From the NCBI GenBank assembly GCA_030280995.1, contig JASXTE010000005.1, positions 38,475,203-38,539,202 on the forward strand: a stretch of DNA of 64,000 nucleotides, written 5' to 3'. How positions within the stretch are numbered: the stretch's first letter is position 1; every line of letters begins with the position of its first letter. Both the position numbers and the translations under genes were made by a program. This DNA is from Hemileia vastatrix. Taxonomy: Eukaryota; Basidiomycota; Pucciniomycetes; Pucciniales; Zaghouaniaceae. Positions 30,626 through 42,700 of the stretch are shown piece by piece. The notes beneath the pieces were generated by a model. That model worked only from the letters and a program-made list of their open reading frames with translations, ran no database searches and had not been told where the DNA came from.

Positions 30626-32028
30626 TGTTGTAGAACCTACGACTCTTCTGCTGAAGCGCCGGCTTGATTATGTCCTCTTGATGAAACCCAAAAAAAAAAC
30701 CAAACAATCTAATCAAAAACACTAGTTACAATTATGCAACTGTTGGGAAACTAATTGTAGAGAGTTCTAAAGTACTAAGCAGTAGACACAATGCAAGATG
30801 GGTTGGTTCTCCTTTTTAATTTCTAAAAAGAAGCGCCTGCCACTCTTATTTTTAAAGACAGCGCAATAATGTGTAACACAAATATCTGATTAGAAAGTTT
30901 ATAAGTTGAGAGATAAGTAAAAGATCAGAAAAAAAACAAATATTACTATCTGGATATTTCTATTCATAAAAAGCGCTAATATCCACAGCTACTCACTCTT
31001 GAAGCGCTATCTTTGAATATGCCTTATTATAGAAATAAAATAACTCTAATAATAGTCAATCCTACTGAATCTATATATTCTTTCTATGCTGCGTTTTTCC
31101 ACTGTACTATATGAAATACACACACAGATGCACAAATGAAAAAGACTCAGAAATATCTCTAATATTATTCTCAAACAAATGACCACTAAGAAATTGATAT
31201 CTTATACTTGACTTAACAATTATTAATAATCTTATGTTAACTAATTATTTGTCAATTGTTATTATTTTTCCTACTCAATGTCCTTCTTTTATCATATAGT
31301 TCTCCTTTTTATATTTTTCCAGCGCTCAAGACACAGATCCCTAGTGGATTTTTAGCGCTGGTTCTAGCGCCACATTAGTAAAACAATAACTATTCTATAA
31401 GTAAACTAAATACATTGCTTGTAGCAACTACAGCACATAATTGCACCCTATGCTAACTTACACTAGTTTTTAACTTGTTTCACTCATACTCCATATACGC
31501 GCTCTTGACGATACCTTTGTTTTGTTTCAGCGCTACTTCCAGGTTAGACCCATTCTAATGCTGATCCTAGTCGCCTTTACTCTTGGGTAGTTTTCTTTTG
31601 TGATCGAGTCCCCATGCTCCTCACCTCATTACTAGTCTATAGTCCTGGAAATTTACTTGACTAGTTAGACTCTGCAACTTAAGTTACTTGTCTCAATAAT
31701 TATAGTACTTGCTGTGGTGCAGTATATTATGCACTTGTGTCCTTCTTAATGCGTAACACACAATTACTGGAAAACCCAAATCCATATTGTTTAGCGCTTG
31801 CGGTCCTAAATTGATAACACACAATTCCCCATTGTGCAGCACATCCCACTGCAAAATCCGAGCGCACAGACCCTAAATCCTGTTTTGCGCTTCTATTTCC
31901 CTTTTTTGAAACACACAAATATATATTATATTTTAATACTATCTACAGATCTAACTCCTCTTTTGTTCTTCATAGACTATGCGCGTTGATTGGTCCAAAA
32001 CCATGCTCCCTGCGAGGCGCATACCACA
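30626..32028 (-). repeat. 5' LTR of D1, about 1.4 kb
   Basis: Bounded by TGTTGTAG and TACCACA. The right edge is where pol homology of the host element stops; the left edge is just before the gag leader. Many AGCGC/GCGCT hexamer-like words are scattered through it. There is no second copy in the window to confirm the ends. Confidence 0.6.
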
Positions 32029-32483
32029 CCGGTTAAAGATTTACTGGCTCTGATGAAACCTTTGGCTACATTCTCTACAATTTAGTCATGAAGAACTTTA
32101 GATTCGTCTTTTGACAAAGAATAGACAGGACCTGCCCGAGGTACTGGACCTACTAACTCTATTTGATAGTCGTAGGGTCAAAGAGGTGGTAACATATCTG
32201 CCTTGTGGATTGAGAAAACATCAAGGAAATTGTGATAGATTCCCAGTAGAGTTGATTTAATTGCTTCAACTTTGATTTGGTCGTCTTCATCATCTTTGAG
32301 AGAATCTGTCAAGGTAAGAACAGAATTGAAAGACCAAAATTTGACTAATTTGAGGCAATTTAATTCCTCTTTGAGTGAAGTGATTGAGCTAGAAGGTTTA
32401 GCCAATTTCTCATTTAGAGAAAGATCAGATGCTTGCAAGTCATCTGCAAGAGATTTGTCCTCTAGCAGGAAATTGTCAGGAGG
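32029..32483 (-). pseudogene. Gypsy pol fragment (start of RT) of a further element
   Basis: Sense frame 32438-32178 and its continuation read a protease-RT linker, then LPPLRPYDYQIELVGPVPRAGPVYSLSKDE and GFIRASKSL. This is the conserved entry to RT in chromovirus-like elements (LPPHRPYDHKIEL type). It is truncated on the left by the D1 LTR and on the right by the A2 LTR. Confidence 0.8.
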
Positions 32484-33644
32484 TATGGTAAGGTAAACTC
32501 TTACAGTCGCCTTGCTGTAAGCAGAATCTGGAGGAGATGTGTGGATTTAGCTGAAAACCCCGTCCTTCCAATAAAAATTACAAAATGGGAATTCTAAATC
32601 ACTAAGCTAACCAATCTACTTGGATCCGATTGATTAAAATAATGAAACTCTAATATGTTTAACGCTTATTGAGATTTAAGTAAAAGTGGCTGTTGAGAAA
32701 AAAATACTGATAACAACAATTAAGGTGTACCAGTGAAAGATCTGAAAAGATTGACTTTTATGTTTTTATAATAATTTGAATTTTTATGAGACAGCAATAA
32801 TCAAGTCCCAGTGAGGAAGACCTTTCTAAAGATACCCTGTTTGAAGTGTGAATTAAATTGTTGAGTAGTATTTCTAAAATGTTATATATAAAATATAAAG
32901 TTATAGGGTATTACAATTTATTTGATTTGTTGAGTAATAAAAAATGAGACTGTGGTGGTCAATGATTAAGCTGTATGTTGTGTCCCCCCCTCAATTTTGA
33001 GTTTGAGAGGCGCTTAAGTATTCCTAGTCACGTGCCTAAGTTTTCCCCTCCAGAGCTCTTCCAGAGTCAATCCGGAACCCGTACGGAGTCCGTATGGAGT
33101 CGAAACGGAGTCCGTACGGAGTCCGTACGGAGTCAAAGCGGAGTCCGAACGGAGTCGAAACGGAGTCCATCCGGACTTCCGGACTCAATTAAAACCTTAA
33201 AACTATAATAAAAAATCTAGAAAAATTACACATAATAGAGCTACTTCCCCTTTACATACCAAGCTAATTTTTGTAGTCTGCGCAGCTCTAATTACCCCGT
33301 GAAAATTCATCGAAGTTAAGTAATTTCTGAAAACATAAATATTTCTATAAAACTTTAAAATTCTTTTAAAAATATAAGAAAAAAAGTAAAAATTCTGGGA
33401 AAATTTCCCAAGGTTCTTGAGTGACTCGACTTGATACTTATAAATTTTTCAGACCGTAAAAATAAGTTTTCCCTGTAAAAGAAATTTTTTTTGCGTAGGC
33501 ATTTGCTTTTAACCAATTTCTTCATATTTTAAACTCCAATAAATTAAATAAAACCCTTTTATAAAAAATAATAACGCCAGTCTTGCACGCCGTAATAACT
33601 CCATTTACGTACTTAGGTGCCATACTAAACTTTAGGCTGCCACA
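32484..33644 (-). repeat. 3' LTR of A2
   Basis: About 1161 bp, family-A ends (TATGGTAAGG ... GGCTGCCACA). It is longer than the others mainly through extra units in the palindrome array (33075-33180). Confidence 0.92.
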
Positions 33645-33661
33645 TCCTCCATTCAGTTGAG
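33645..33661 (-). promoter_or_regulatory. Polypurine tract of A2, degenerate
   Basis: Sense CAACTGAATGGAGGA before TGTGG; the purine run is interrupted compared with the other copies. Confidence 0.7.
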
Positions 33662-34319
33662 AATGTCCCCATTCTTATAACTTTGCATAAGTGGTTGAGC
33701 AATTCCAAAAGAATTATCTTTTCCAATAAAGTAATTTGATAAATTTGTTTTAGCTGGTCTTCTTTTAATTCTTGATAATAAAAACGTTGTTTCTTCTTCT
33801 CTGGCTTGATATAACATAAAATAAAATAAAACAAATCTTGTGATGATTCCACTACAAGAGCAAGGTTTGAATCCCATCAGACTCCCATTAACCAGTCTTC
33901 CTTCTTGTCACAGCATTGAGAGAGTGGATCTTCCTATGAGCCGAATACTCTTGATTACAACCTCATAGGGCCCCCCACTGAGCCGAATTCTATGATTCCA
34001 ATCTCGCCATAAGGTCCTCCAAGCTTCACACCAAAAAAAAATGGCCTAACTATGAGGCACTAAAAAAAATCATTCCCTAAAATCCAACTACCATCCTAAC
34101 TTCTGATTCCTTCATCACAATTTTCAAACTTTGCTATACAGCAAACCCATAAAATACTTTTGCCAGGCTTCCAATAATAATATTAACTTTAGACCATGTT
34201 AAAGCGCCACAAATTTCACCTAATTAACCATTATGCTTTCCTTAGCATCATCACCAGCTAAAATTTTAACCTCCTAAAGCTTATCAGCACCCAATTCCAG
34301 AAATAATTGAATAACCACT

Positions 34320-34883
34320 TTAGAGTCTTGGTAGACAGTGATAAATTAAAAGATTGAATTGAGTTATCCAAACAAGATTGACATTCCAGTTTAAAGTCTT
34401 GGTAGACCAAACATATAATTGATTGCCAGTTTATGGTCTTGGTGGACCAAAGATCGTTTAGTTGCATAAATAACTTGATAAATTCCTAAGTAAGGCCTAG
34501 GCTTGACCAAAGATTTAATAAATTTGATAATCCAGTTTAATGTCATAGTGGACCAAACATTTGATCGACAAGAAATCCAGTTTAAGGTCATGGTAAACCC
34601 AACAGCTTGATAACAGTCCAGTTTAAGGTCTTGGTGGACCTAACATTTGATCGATAAAAAAATAAAAAAATCCGTCTCCAAAAATATCCATAAAATCTTG
34701 ATCATCCTTGAAATTCAGTTTAAAGTCTTGAAGGACTAACAGCTCCAATATAAAATCTTTAATGACAGTCTTGAAATTTAGCCAGTTTAAAGTCTTGGAG
34801 GACTAACAGCTCCAAAATACGTGTAAAAAACCTTAAAGAACGTCTTGAACAGTAGCCAGTTTAAAGTCTTGGAGGACTAACAG
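34320..34883 (-). repeat. Array of short hairpin motifs, A2 3' noncoding region
   Basis: About ten motif copies, including TTGGTAGAC variants that break the stem. The order and spacers match A1 and A4, with several units missing. The stretch 33662-34319 matches A1 1392-2046 and contains only the broken short ORF. Confidence 0.83.
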
Positions 34884-35009
34884 CTGTCTTAAAGTAAAAT
34901 CCCATAGGTATTGAGTTCCCCTAGACCCTGTTTCCTGTCTAAACTATATGAATAAACTAAAAAGAATAGTGACTGAAAAATAAAACTAAGAAATATAATA
35001 ATAATTTTG

Positions 35010-35110
35010 ATTTAATTAATTAATTTTTTTTTTATTTTTATTTTTTATTATTATTATTATTATTATTATTTTTTTTTTAATTTTAATTTTTTTTTTTTTT
35101 TTTAAATTTA
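35010..35110. repeat. Low-complexity (ATT)n/T tract
   Basis: TTATTATTATT followed by T runs, at the same position as in the other A copies. Confidence 0.88.
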
Positions 35111-35203
35111 AAATAAAAGATTTTAGAATAGATAGTTTTGAAATAAAATTTAAAATTTAATTTTAAAGAAAGATAAAAAAAGTACTAAAATAAAATTTTA
35201 AAA

Positions 35204-35273
35204 GATGCCCCCCGGCCATTTGATGAGCCGTACCCTCGACATCATACCCACATCCAAGTGCAACTTGATGTGG
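35204..35273 (-). other. Structured module M1, A2 copy
   Basis: The inner stem is intact here (CGGC/GCCG around TCATCAAATG), as are GATG/CATC and the CCACATC hairpin. Confidence 0.7.
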
Positions 35274-35342
35274 TTACACAATTTTGAGAAATTGAAAAGA
35301 AAAGAAAATAAATGAAAGTTTTTAGAAGATAATTTTTATAAT

Positions 35343-35404
35343 GATGATCACTGGGTGGGCTCCCTCCAATTTATAAAAATGATTAGAGACCACCAGTGAG
35401 CATC
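35343..35404 (-). other. Structured module M2, A2 copy
   Basis: Same pairing as in A1: GATG, mismatch, TCACTGG with CCAGTGA, mismatch, CATC. Confidence 0.65.
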
Positions 35405-35620
35405 ACCTTTACAATAATTCATAATATATATTAAAGAAAAGAAATCACAATCTAACATAAAAAATCAAAAATAAAATAAAATAAAAACAATCTTGAATCC
35501 GGCATTGAGAGGGGTGTCTCTTGATTCGTTCCAGTTTATAGTCTTACTGGACTTCCTATAATTAAAAGACAAAGCCAGGATTCAACTAGAAACAGGGAAA
35601 ATTTTGGAAACGAACATTAT

Positions 35621-35661
35621 GGGGTAATTGTGTATAGAGCAGCCAGCCCATCAATTACCCC
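35621..35661 (-). other. Structured module M3, A2 copy
   Basis: Perfect 10-bp stem and unchanged loop. Confidence 0.75.
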
Positions 35662-35875
35662 CACACTTGCCAATATTAAATTAAGAAGGTTACCCTGTGA
35701 ACACTTCTTCCAATAAATTTTAAAAATTTTCCAACACTTTCTTCACCCATATTTTAAGAATTTTAAGTTTTCGAAAATTTCAAAGAAGGTCATCTTGCAT
35801 TTCGTTAAGTTTCATCACAGTTTCGTCGCCCATATGCAGTGTAACGACAGTAAAGTATTTTGATAAAAAAAGAAG

Positions 35876-36090
35876 ATAGTTTATCCTTGTTGCGGAGGTT
35901 GTTAAGATTTTTATAAACATCATAGTTTATCCTCATTGCGGAGGAATCCATAAAATTTCGTCGATATCATAGTTTATCCTCATTGCGGAGGTCAATATAA
36001 TTTCATAAATGTCATAGTTTATCCTTGTTGCGGAGGTATAAATTTAATAAAAGTCATTAAAATTTTGGTTTATCCTCATTTCGGAGTTAG
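35876..36090 (-). repeat. Tandem hairpin repeats after integrase, A2 3' part (5 copies)
   Basis: About 47-bp units with CCTC...GAGG hairpins and ATAAACTA tails. One unit has CCTTGTTG in place of CCTCATTG on the plus strand. Confidence 0.86.
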
Positions 36091-36224
36091 ACTTTGGCAC
36101 TCCTGTTGCCTCTAGGATAGAACCGTTTCACTTGATCGGCCGCTACCCTCTTCTTCAATACTACTCCATCCAACTCTTCTAGCACAAATGAACCGCCGGA
36201 AACTTGCTCCTTGATTTTATACGG
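36091..36224 (-). pseudogene. pol: A2 integrase C-terminus, right of the A3 insertion
   Basis: Encodes YKIKEQVSGGSFVLEELDG to KRFYPRGNRSAKV. It joins seamlessly, once A3 and one ACGG are removed, to the WNGP block at 47282. Confidence 0.9.
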
Positions 36225-37363
36225 TGTGGTAGCCTAAAGTTTAGTACGGCACCTAAATATGTAAATGGAGTTATTACGGCGTGCAAGATTGGCGTTATTA
36301 TTTTTTTTATAAAAGGGTTTTATTTAATTTATTGGAGTTCAAAATATGAAGAAATTGGTCACAAGCGAATGCCTACACAAATACAATTTATTTTACAGAG
36401 AAAACTTATTTTTACGGTCTGAAAAATTTATAAGTATTAAGTCGAGTCACTAAAGAACCTTGGGAAATTTTCCCAGAATTTTTACTATTTTTCTTATATT
36501 TTTAAATGAATTTTAAAGTTTTATAGAAATATTTACGTTTTCAGAAATTACTTAAATTCGATGAATTTTCACGAGGTAATTAGAGCTGCGCAGACTACGA
36601 AAATTAGTTTGGTATGTAAAGGGGAAGTAGCTCTATTATGTGTAATTTTTCTAGATTTTTTATTATAGTTTTAAGGTTTTAATTGAGTCCGAAAGTCCGG
36701 ATGGACTCCGTTTCGACTCCGTTCGGACTCCGCTTTGACTCCGTACGGACTCCGTACGGGCTCCGGATTGACTCTGGAAGAGCTCTGGAGGGGAAAACTT
36801 AGGCACGTGACTAGGAATACTTAAGCGCTTCTCAAACTTGAAATTGAGGGGGGGGGGGGGACACATCATACAGCTTAATCATTAACCACCACGGTCTCAT
36901 TTTTTATTACTCAACAAATTAAATAAATTTGTAATACCCTTATAACTTTATATTTTATATATAACATTTTAGAAATACTACTCAACAATTTAAAACACAC
37001 TTCATATAGGGTATCTTTAGAAAGGTCTTCATCACTGGGACTTGATTATTGCTGTCTCATAAAAATTCAAATTATTATAAAAACATAAAAGTCAATCTTT
37101 TCAGATCTTTCACTGGTACACCTTAATTGTTGTTATCAGTATTTCTTTTATCAACAGCCACTTTTATTCAAATCTCATTAAGCGTTAATTATTTTAGAGT
37201 TTCATTATTTTTATCAATCAGATTCAAGTAGATTGGTTAGCTTAGTGATTTAGAATACCCATTTTGTTATTTTTATTGGAAGGACGGGGTTTTTGGCTAA
37301 ATCCACATATCTCCTCCGGATTCTGCTTACAGCAAGGCGACTGTAAGAGTTTACCTTACCATA
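36225..37363 (+). repeat. 5' LTR of A3
   Basis: TGTGGTAGCC to TTACCATA. The TATA-like TATAAAAGGG is at 36308, only about 80 bp from the start, so U3 may be very short. The palindrome array is at about 36690-36775. Confidence 0.95.
36308..36314 (+). promoter_or_regulatory. TATA-like box in family-A LTR
   Basis: TATAAAAGGG shortly after the LTR start; it recurs in the 46154 LTR and in the minus-strand LTRs. The promoter role is inferred from sequence only. Confidence 0.4.
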
Positions 37364-37365
37364 GT

Positions 37366-37387
37366 TGGTGCCCAACGTGGGGTTCGA
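37366..37387 (+). promoter_or_regulatory. Primer-binding site of A3 (tRNA-Lys type, one change)
   Basis: TGGTGCCCAACGTGGGG, two bases after the LTR, continuing TTCGA. It has T where A1 and B1 have C in the TGGCGCC part. Confidence 0.88.
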
Positions 37388-37433
37388 TTTCTCTAGCTTT
37401 CTTTAAAGACTTACTTGGATCAAGAAAGTTATT

Positions 37434-37497
37434 AGCCTGAAAGAGGCTTATTCTCTGGAACTCTAATTGGATTTTTGTTATTGGCCTGCAAGAGGCT
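37434..37497 (+). other. Two leader hairpins of A3
   Basis: AGCCT GAAAG AGGCT (37434-37448) and GGCCT GCAAG AGGCT (37483-37497); the second closes with G-U. They correspond to the three units in A1. Confidence 0.6.
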
Positions 37498-37538
37498 TGT
37501 TATTTTAACGGTTGTTAACGCTTTTCTTATGTTTTGGG

Positions 37539-38745
37539 ATGTCTTCTACTAGTGGAACTGCTGTGTTGGCTGCTGGTGTACCTGTTAGGGCATCAGTAAG
37601 GATTGTATCTTGGGTTGGGCCCAAGTTTTCTGGAGATGATTTAGAAGGATTTTTAAATAGGTATGAAACTGCAGCTGCAATTGATGGTGCTTTACCTTTG
37701 GATATGGTGAAGCAGATTAGGTTCTTTATTTTGGACAGAGAGGTGGAAAAGGAGGTTTTTTCTATGGATGGTTATAAAGATCAAGATTGGAGAAAGCTCA
37801 AGATGGAAATGGAAAAAAGGTGGCCAAAAGTTTATTCATTGGAGGATCTAAAGGATATAGCTAGGAAATGGGAATCAAAAGGTGGTGTAACATCTCTGCA
37901 TCAGTATCATCAGTTTATGGTTGAATTTCAGGTGGTTCTGGATTATTTGTTGGAGTATGAAATTTTATTTCATGATAATGCATCAAAGTATGTTTTTTGG
38001 GATGCTATGGGGGAAAAGGTTAAGAAAGATGTTTTGATGGTGCTTATTAAAGCAAATTTAATGAAGGATCTTCCAGATGGAGAAACTAGGATTCCTGGTA
38101 TGGAGGTGCTAAAGAAGGTTATTTTGGAACATCTGGATACTCATAACTCTGTTGATTTGGACTCTGGAGAAGACACTGAGGTCGCTCAAGAGATAGAAGA
38201 GGGGGGGTGTAAAAGAACTAGTTACTGATGAAATTTCGGATTCAGCCATTCCTGAAGATTTTGTCCAGCCTGAAGATATTATTTTTGTTGACTCTTCTGT
38301 TTGTAAAGAAGAGGTTTCTGAAGATGAAGATATTATTGTCACTGATGAAGAAAATTTGGATGTTGGGGATAATTTTGTTTTGGATAATTTGGAGTTTGAT
38401 TTAGAGGAATATTTACCTCAGGTTTTGTCTTCAAAAGCGGAGACTGTCTGCAATTCAGATGTGGATATGGTTTATGAATCTGGTATATGTATGGTGGATT
38501 TTTTTCAATCTCAGGAAGAGATTTTTATGGAGGATATGGTTTTTCCTGCACTAATAGAGAGTGAAGTGCCATTGGACAATAGGGTGCATAAAGTGGATGC
38601 ACTCATATTTTGGAAAAAGTTAGTTTATTTTTTATGCCCTTTTATAGGACAAATTCTGGGAATTTATTTTTGGGTTTTATGGAATCAGTGGATAAGCCCT
38701 TGGGGCAAAATTATGGATTATCTCCAGGGGATATCAAGAATATAA
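37539..38745 (+). pseudogene. gag: Divergent gag of A3: capsid-like part plus acidic, membrane-segment tail
   Basis: The ATG at 37539 (MSSTSG) aligns with the family-A gag start; the capsid core LDMVKQIRFFILDREVEKEV and RWPKVYSLEDLKD is clear. After about 220 codons the frame ends at 38228, because a run at 38201-38207 has seven G. Reading it as six joins a further 178 open codons to 38745. That part is rich in Asp/Glu and ends with a hydrophobic segment (near 38620-38690, FLCPFIGQILGIYFWVLW) and a short tail. There is no zinc knuckle and no protease, unlike other A copies. A membrane role is inferred. It may be a live gene if the G run is a sequencing error or a slip site. Confidence 0.75.
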
Positions 38746-38846
38746 TTCCTCCGAAATGAGGATAAACTACCTAAACTGGGCTGAAATTTTCTTTTATTGT
38801 TATGTCTTCAATTTATTCAGGATTCAAATTATTATGGAGGCCCTCA

Positions 38847-38859
38847 TTTTTTGGGGTAG
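38847..38859 (+). promoter_or_regulatory. Former -1 frameshift site in A3
   Basis: TTTTTTG GGG TAG is preserved exactly although no protease frame enters it any more. It shows that the protease was lost by deletion upstream. Confidence 0.65.
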
Positions 38860-39106
38860 CAGGGGCTGATCACTCTAATGTTGTAATCTATCCTCAGGAT
38901 GAGATCCCGGATTGCAATAGGTCAGCTCACTTGGAGATAATTCAAGTGGATTCTCAATTATTTTCTGTTAATATTACTTTGGAGTGCAAATACGTTTTGG
39001 ACTTTTCTATATGTTTATTGGATTTACCCAGTTTTTCTATTAAATTTAAAAAAGGTGAAAAAGGCAAAATGGGCCAAATTAGGTTGGATAAAAATTGGAA
39101 GGGTAT

Positions 39107-39706
39107 GTTTGATTACCTCCAGCAAGAGGGTAAACTGCAATTATCTCATCAAAACCCAATAAAAAATCTCAGTATAATTAAAACACAAAAAAATAAATTT
39201 TGTGAAAATTCTATTACGGGCCTCCAGCAAGAGGTTAAACTTCAATTATCTCCTTCTATTTTGGACCTTCAGCAAGAGGGTAAACTGCAATTATCTCATC
39301 AAAACCCAATAAAAAATCTCAGTATAATTAAAACACAAAAAAATAATTTTTGTGAAAATCCTATTACGGGCCTCCAGCAGGAGGTTAAACTGCAATTATC
39401 TCCTTCTATTTTGGACCTCCAGCAAGAGGGTAAACTGCAATTATCTCATCAAAACCCAATAAAAAATCTCAGTATATTTAAAACACAAAAAAATAATTTT
39501 TGTGAAAATTCTATTACGGGCCTCCAGCAAGAGGTTAAACTGCAATTATCTCCTTCTATTTTGGACCTCCAGCAAGAGGGTAAACTGCGAAAATCTTATC
39601 AAAATCCAATAAAAAATCTCAGTATAATTAAAACTCAAAAAAATAATTTTTGTGAAAATTCAATTCCGGTCCTCCAGCAAGAGGTTAAACTGCCGACTTT
39701 CTTTAC
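39107..39706 (+). repeat. 150-bp tandem repeat in A3 pol, 4 units
   Basis: Units start at 39221, 39371, 39521 and 39671 with an exact 150-bp period (50 codons), preceded by a partial unit. Each unit carries two short hairpin motifs encoding LQQEVKLQ and LQQEGKLQ, separated by NPIKNLSIIKTQKNN. Other copies have about two units. Confidence 0.92.
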
Positions 39707-42700
39707 AGGTGATTTACTGTTGGATAAGGGAAGCAAAGGTGTTGGAAAATCTGTTTATAAATTAGACGAGGGAAAGGAGAAAAGGGTAAAATTTAAAAAT
39801 GAAATAAAATATTTTTCTAATTTTTCTTATTCCGATTCTGGCGATGAAGAAGATTCATTTGATGAAAGTTTTAATGGCGATACAAAAGTAAATGATTTAC
39901 CTCAAGCTTATTTAGATGTGGACGCAGCCAAATATAAGAAAGTAGCAAATAAATTTCGACCTATTAATGAACCGCTACCTGCTGAATTAAATCCACCTTT
40001 GAGAAGAAGAAGGTTATCAAGAAATCCTTATGAAAGTCCCTTGGTAAAGAATCCACCTGAATTTTCTGAGACGTCAAGAATCACTTTTGAGAGACTGGGT
40101 GTTGTTAATTTTGGACCTGATGGTTGGTTGTCTGGAGAAGAGAAGAAGTTGTTGTTGGATGTGATGGTCAAGCGAGATAAGGCCATTGCTTTTGTAGAAG
40201 AGTAGAGGGGTGTGTTGAAGCATTCCTATGGGGAGCCTTACAAGATTCCTGTGGTATGTCATGAACCGTGGCAGCAGAAACCGATTCCTATTCCGGCTGC
40301 ATTGAAAGAAGCCTATATTGAAGTTGTCAGAGAACGGATACGCACTGGACTTTATGAGCAATCAACGTCAAGTTATTCTAGTCCGGTATTTTGTATCAAG
40401 AAACCAAATGGCAAGCTTAGAGTTGTTCATGATCTTAGGGAATTAAATAGGGTTACAATAAAGGATGCTGGGATACCGCCTAGTGCTGAGGAGTTTGTTG
40501 AAGCGTTTGCAGGGAGAGTGTGTTATAGTTTGGGAGATATTATGGGTGGATATGATGAGAGAGAGTTACATCCGGACTCAAGGCCTCTCACTATATTCGA
40601 TACACCACTTGGATGTTTACAGTTAACAAGATTACCTCAAGGAGCAACAAATTCGGTTGCAGTTTATCAAGCTCAGATGGCTTGGATCCTTCAAGATGAA
40701 ATTCCACAATATGCTGGAATCTTTATAGATGATGGAGGAATTAAGGGACCAACAACCGACTATGATAACCAGGTGTTGGAAGAGAATCCTGGGATACGCA
40801 AATTCATTTGGGAGTTTGCAATTACTTTAGAAAGAATCTTGTTTCGAATCGAAGAGGCTGGTTTAACTATTTCAGGTTCAAAATTTTCCTGTTGTGTGCC
40901 AGCCTTAGAAATATTAGGCCATGTGGTATGTAGAGAGGGTAGGATTATGTCCAAGAAGAAAGTTAACAAAATTCAGTCCTGGCCAAGACCCAAGAATACG
41001 CCCAAAGTTAAAGGGTTTTTAGGCATTTGTGTATATGTTAGAATGTTTATCAAGGACTTTTCTTCATTGGCAGCTCCATTGAGACGGTTAACAAGAAAGG
41101 ATTCAGACTGGGAGTGGGATGAAGAGTGTGAGAAGGCGTTTGTGAAGTTGAAGGAGGTTGTAGGGAAGGATTTAGTCCTGCACAAGTTGGATTATGGAAA
41201 AGGAGCTGGCAGAATTTATTTAGCAGTTGATTCAAGTCAGGTTGCAGCTGTGGCGGTTTTGTCTCAGATGGATAAAGCTGGTTACATCAGGCCAGTTAGG
41301 TATGAATCTGTAGTATTTACTGAGGTCGAATCAAGATATTCACAACCAAAATTGGAATTATGTGGTGTGGTGAAAATACTGAAGAAACTTCAGCATATTT
41401 TGTGGGGGCAACATTTTGAGTTGCAAGTGGATGCGAAATCGTTAATCCAGATGATTAATTCCCCAAGCTTACCGAACGCACCCATGACGAGATGGGTAGC
41501 TTTTATTCAACATTTTTCATTTGATTTAGTTCATAAGCCTGGCAAAACTTTTACTATGCCAGATGGTTTATCAAGGAGACCACCCACTGAAGAAGATTCA
41601 GACTCATAAGAGTTCGATGAAGATATACCTATTATCAAAGCCAGCACTAAAGGAGCTGAAGACTTTCCATACCTCCCCCATGAGGTTAAACTGGCAGGAC
41701 TTTTGTGTTTAGATTATGATGATGATGACCTCCACCAAGAGGATAAACTGGAAAATATTTTTATGTTAATAAAGGTGTTGGAAAAGGTGTAGATAAATTC
41801 GGCAGAGAGGAGGTAGAAGAAGATGTGGTGTATGTAGAGGAAAATGGATTGGTAGTGTGGGATAGTAGTAAATTAAGGAATGGTGTATATGTTGGAGAAT
41901 TAGAGAATTTAAATAAAAGGTTGGATAAAGAGAAAGAGGTATTTTCAAATACGGTTTACGAAGGATCCAAAGGTTCAGAAGAAAAACGTCGACATAGCTC
42001 GATTAAAGATTTATTTAGGGGTCAACGATTATTGGCTCATTCATGTGCAGGTGATATTGGTGATAGAGAAGTCCCTATTGATGTTATATTAATCGATTTT
42101 CAAGATGAAGTCTGGGGTCAGACTGGTTTTTATTTTTTGTTAGTCAAATATTTGTTGACTTTAGAGAGGCCAGAAGGTTGTGAAGACGATGAATGGGTGG
42201 CTATCAAGAGGAAGTCATCTACGTTTTACCTATCTGGTCGACGTTTAATGAGGAGAAGGTATCCAAATCCTCAAGTAGTTATAACTCAAGAGAAGGGGCA
42301 AGAATTAGTTTTGAAATCACTGCATGAAGATCTAGGGCATAGAGGCGTTGGAGAAACATTTAGAAGAATTTCTGATAGATTTTGGTGGCCTGGCATGAAG
42401 ATGGCTGTTAAACAGTGGGTTCAGTCATGCGAAGAATTTCAAAGACAAAGTTATTTAAGGCCAAAAGAACCTGGACGTGCAACCGGGGAATATACGCTCT
42501 TTGGGAGAGTTAGTTTAGATGCCATTCATATAAAAGAGGGACGTTATAAATATTTAATTGTGGCCAGAGATGATTTATCTGGTTGGGTAGAGGCAGCGCC
42601 TCTTATTAATTTAACTGCCAAAAATGTGGCAGAATTTTTTTTGAATAATTGGGTATATAGGTATGGTGTGATGAAGTTGGTAACAGTAGATGGAGGTCCT

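Larger units (their letters stand above)
25504..32028 (-). mobile_element. Truncated gypsy element D1 (5' LTR and gag), with C1 inside
   Basis: In sense: LTR 30626-32028, leader, gag N-terminal part (30512-29927), insertion C1, gag C-terminal part (26277-25504), then truncation by A1. The LTR ends TGTTGTAG and TACCACA form an imperfect inverted repeat. The target was the pol of yet another element (32029-32483). Confidence 0.7.

Noticed and set aside
36204..36422. 72-codon hydrophobic frame starting at the A3 LTR (also 46142-46351)
   Set aside because: It is LTR sequence; the frame recurs only because the LTRs are copies, and the start lies outside the LTR in one case.
38590..38745. Envelope gene in A3
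   Set aside because: There is a single hydrophobic segment, no signal peptide or cysteine-rich ectodomain, and it is continuous with gag rather than located after pol.
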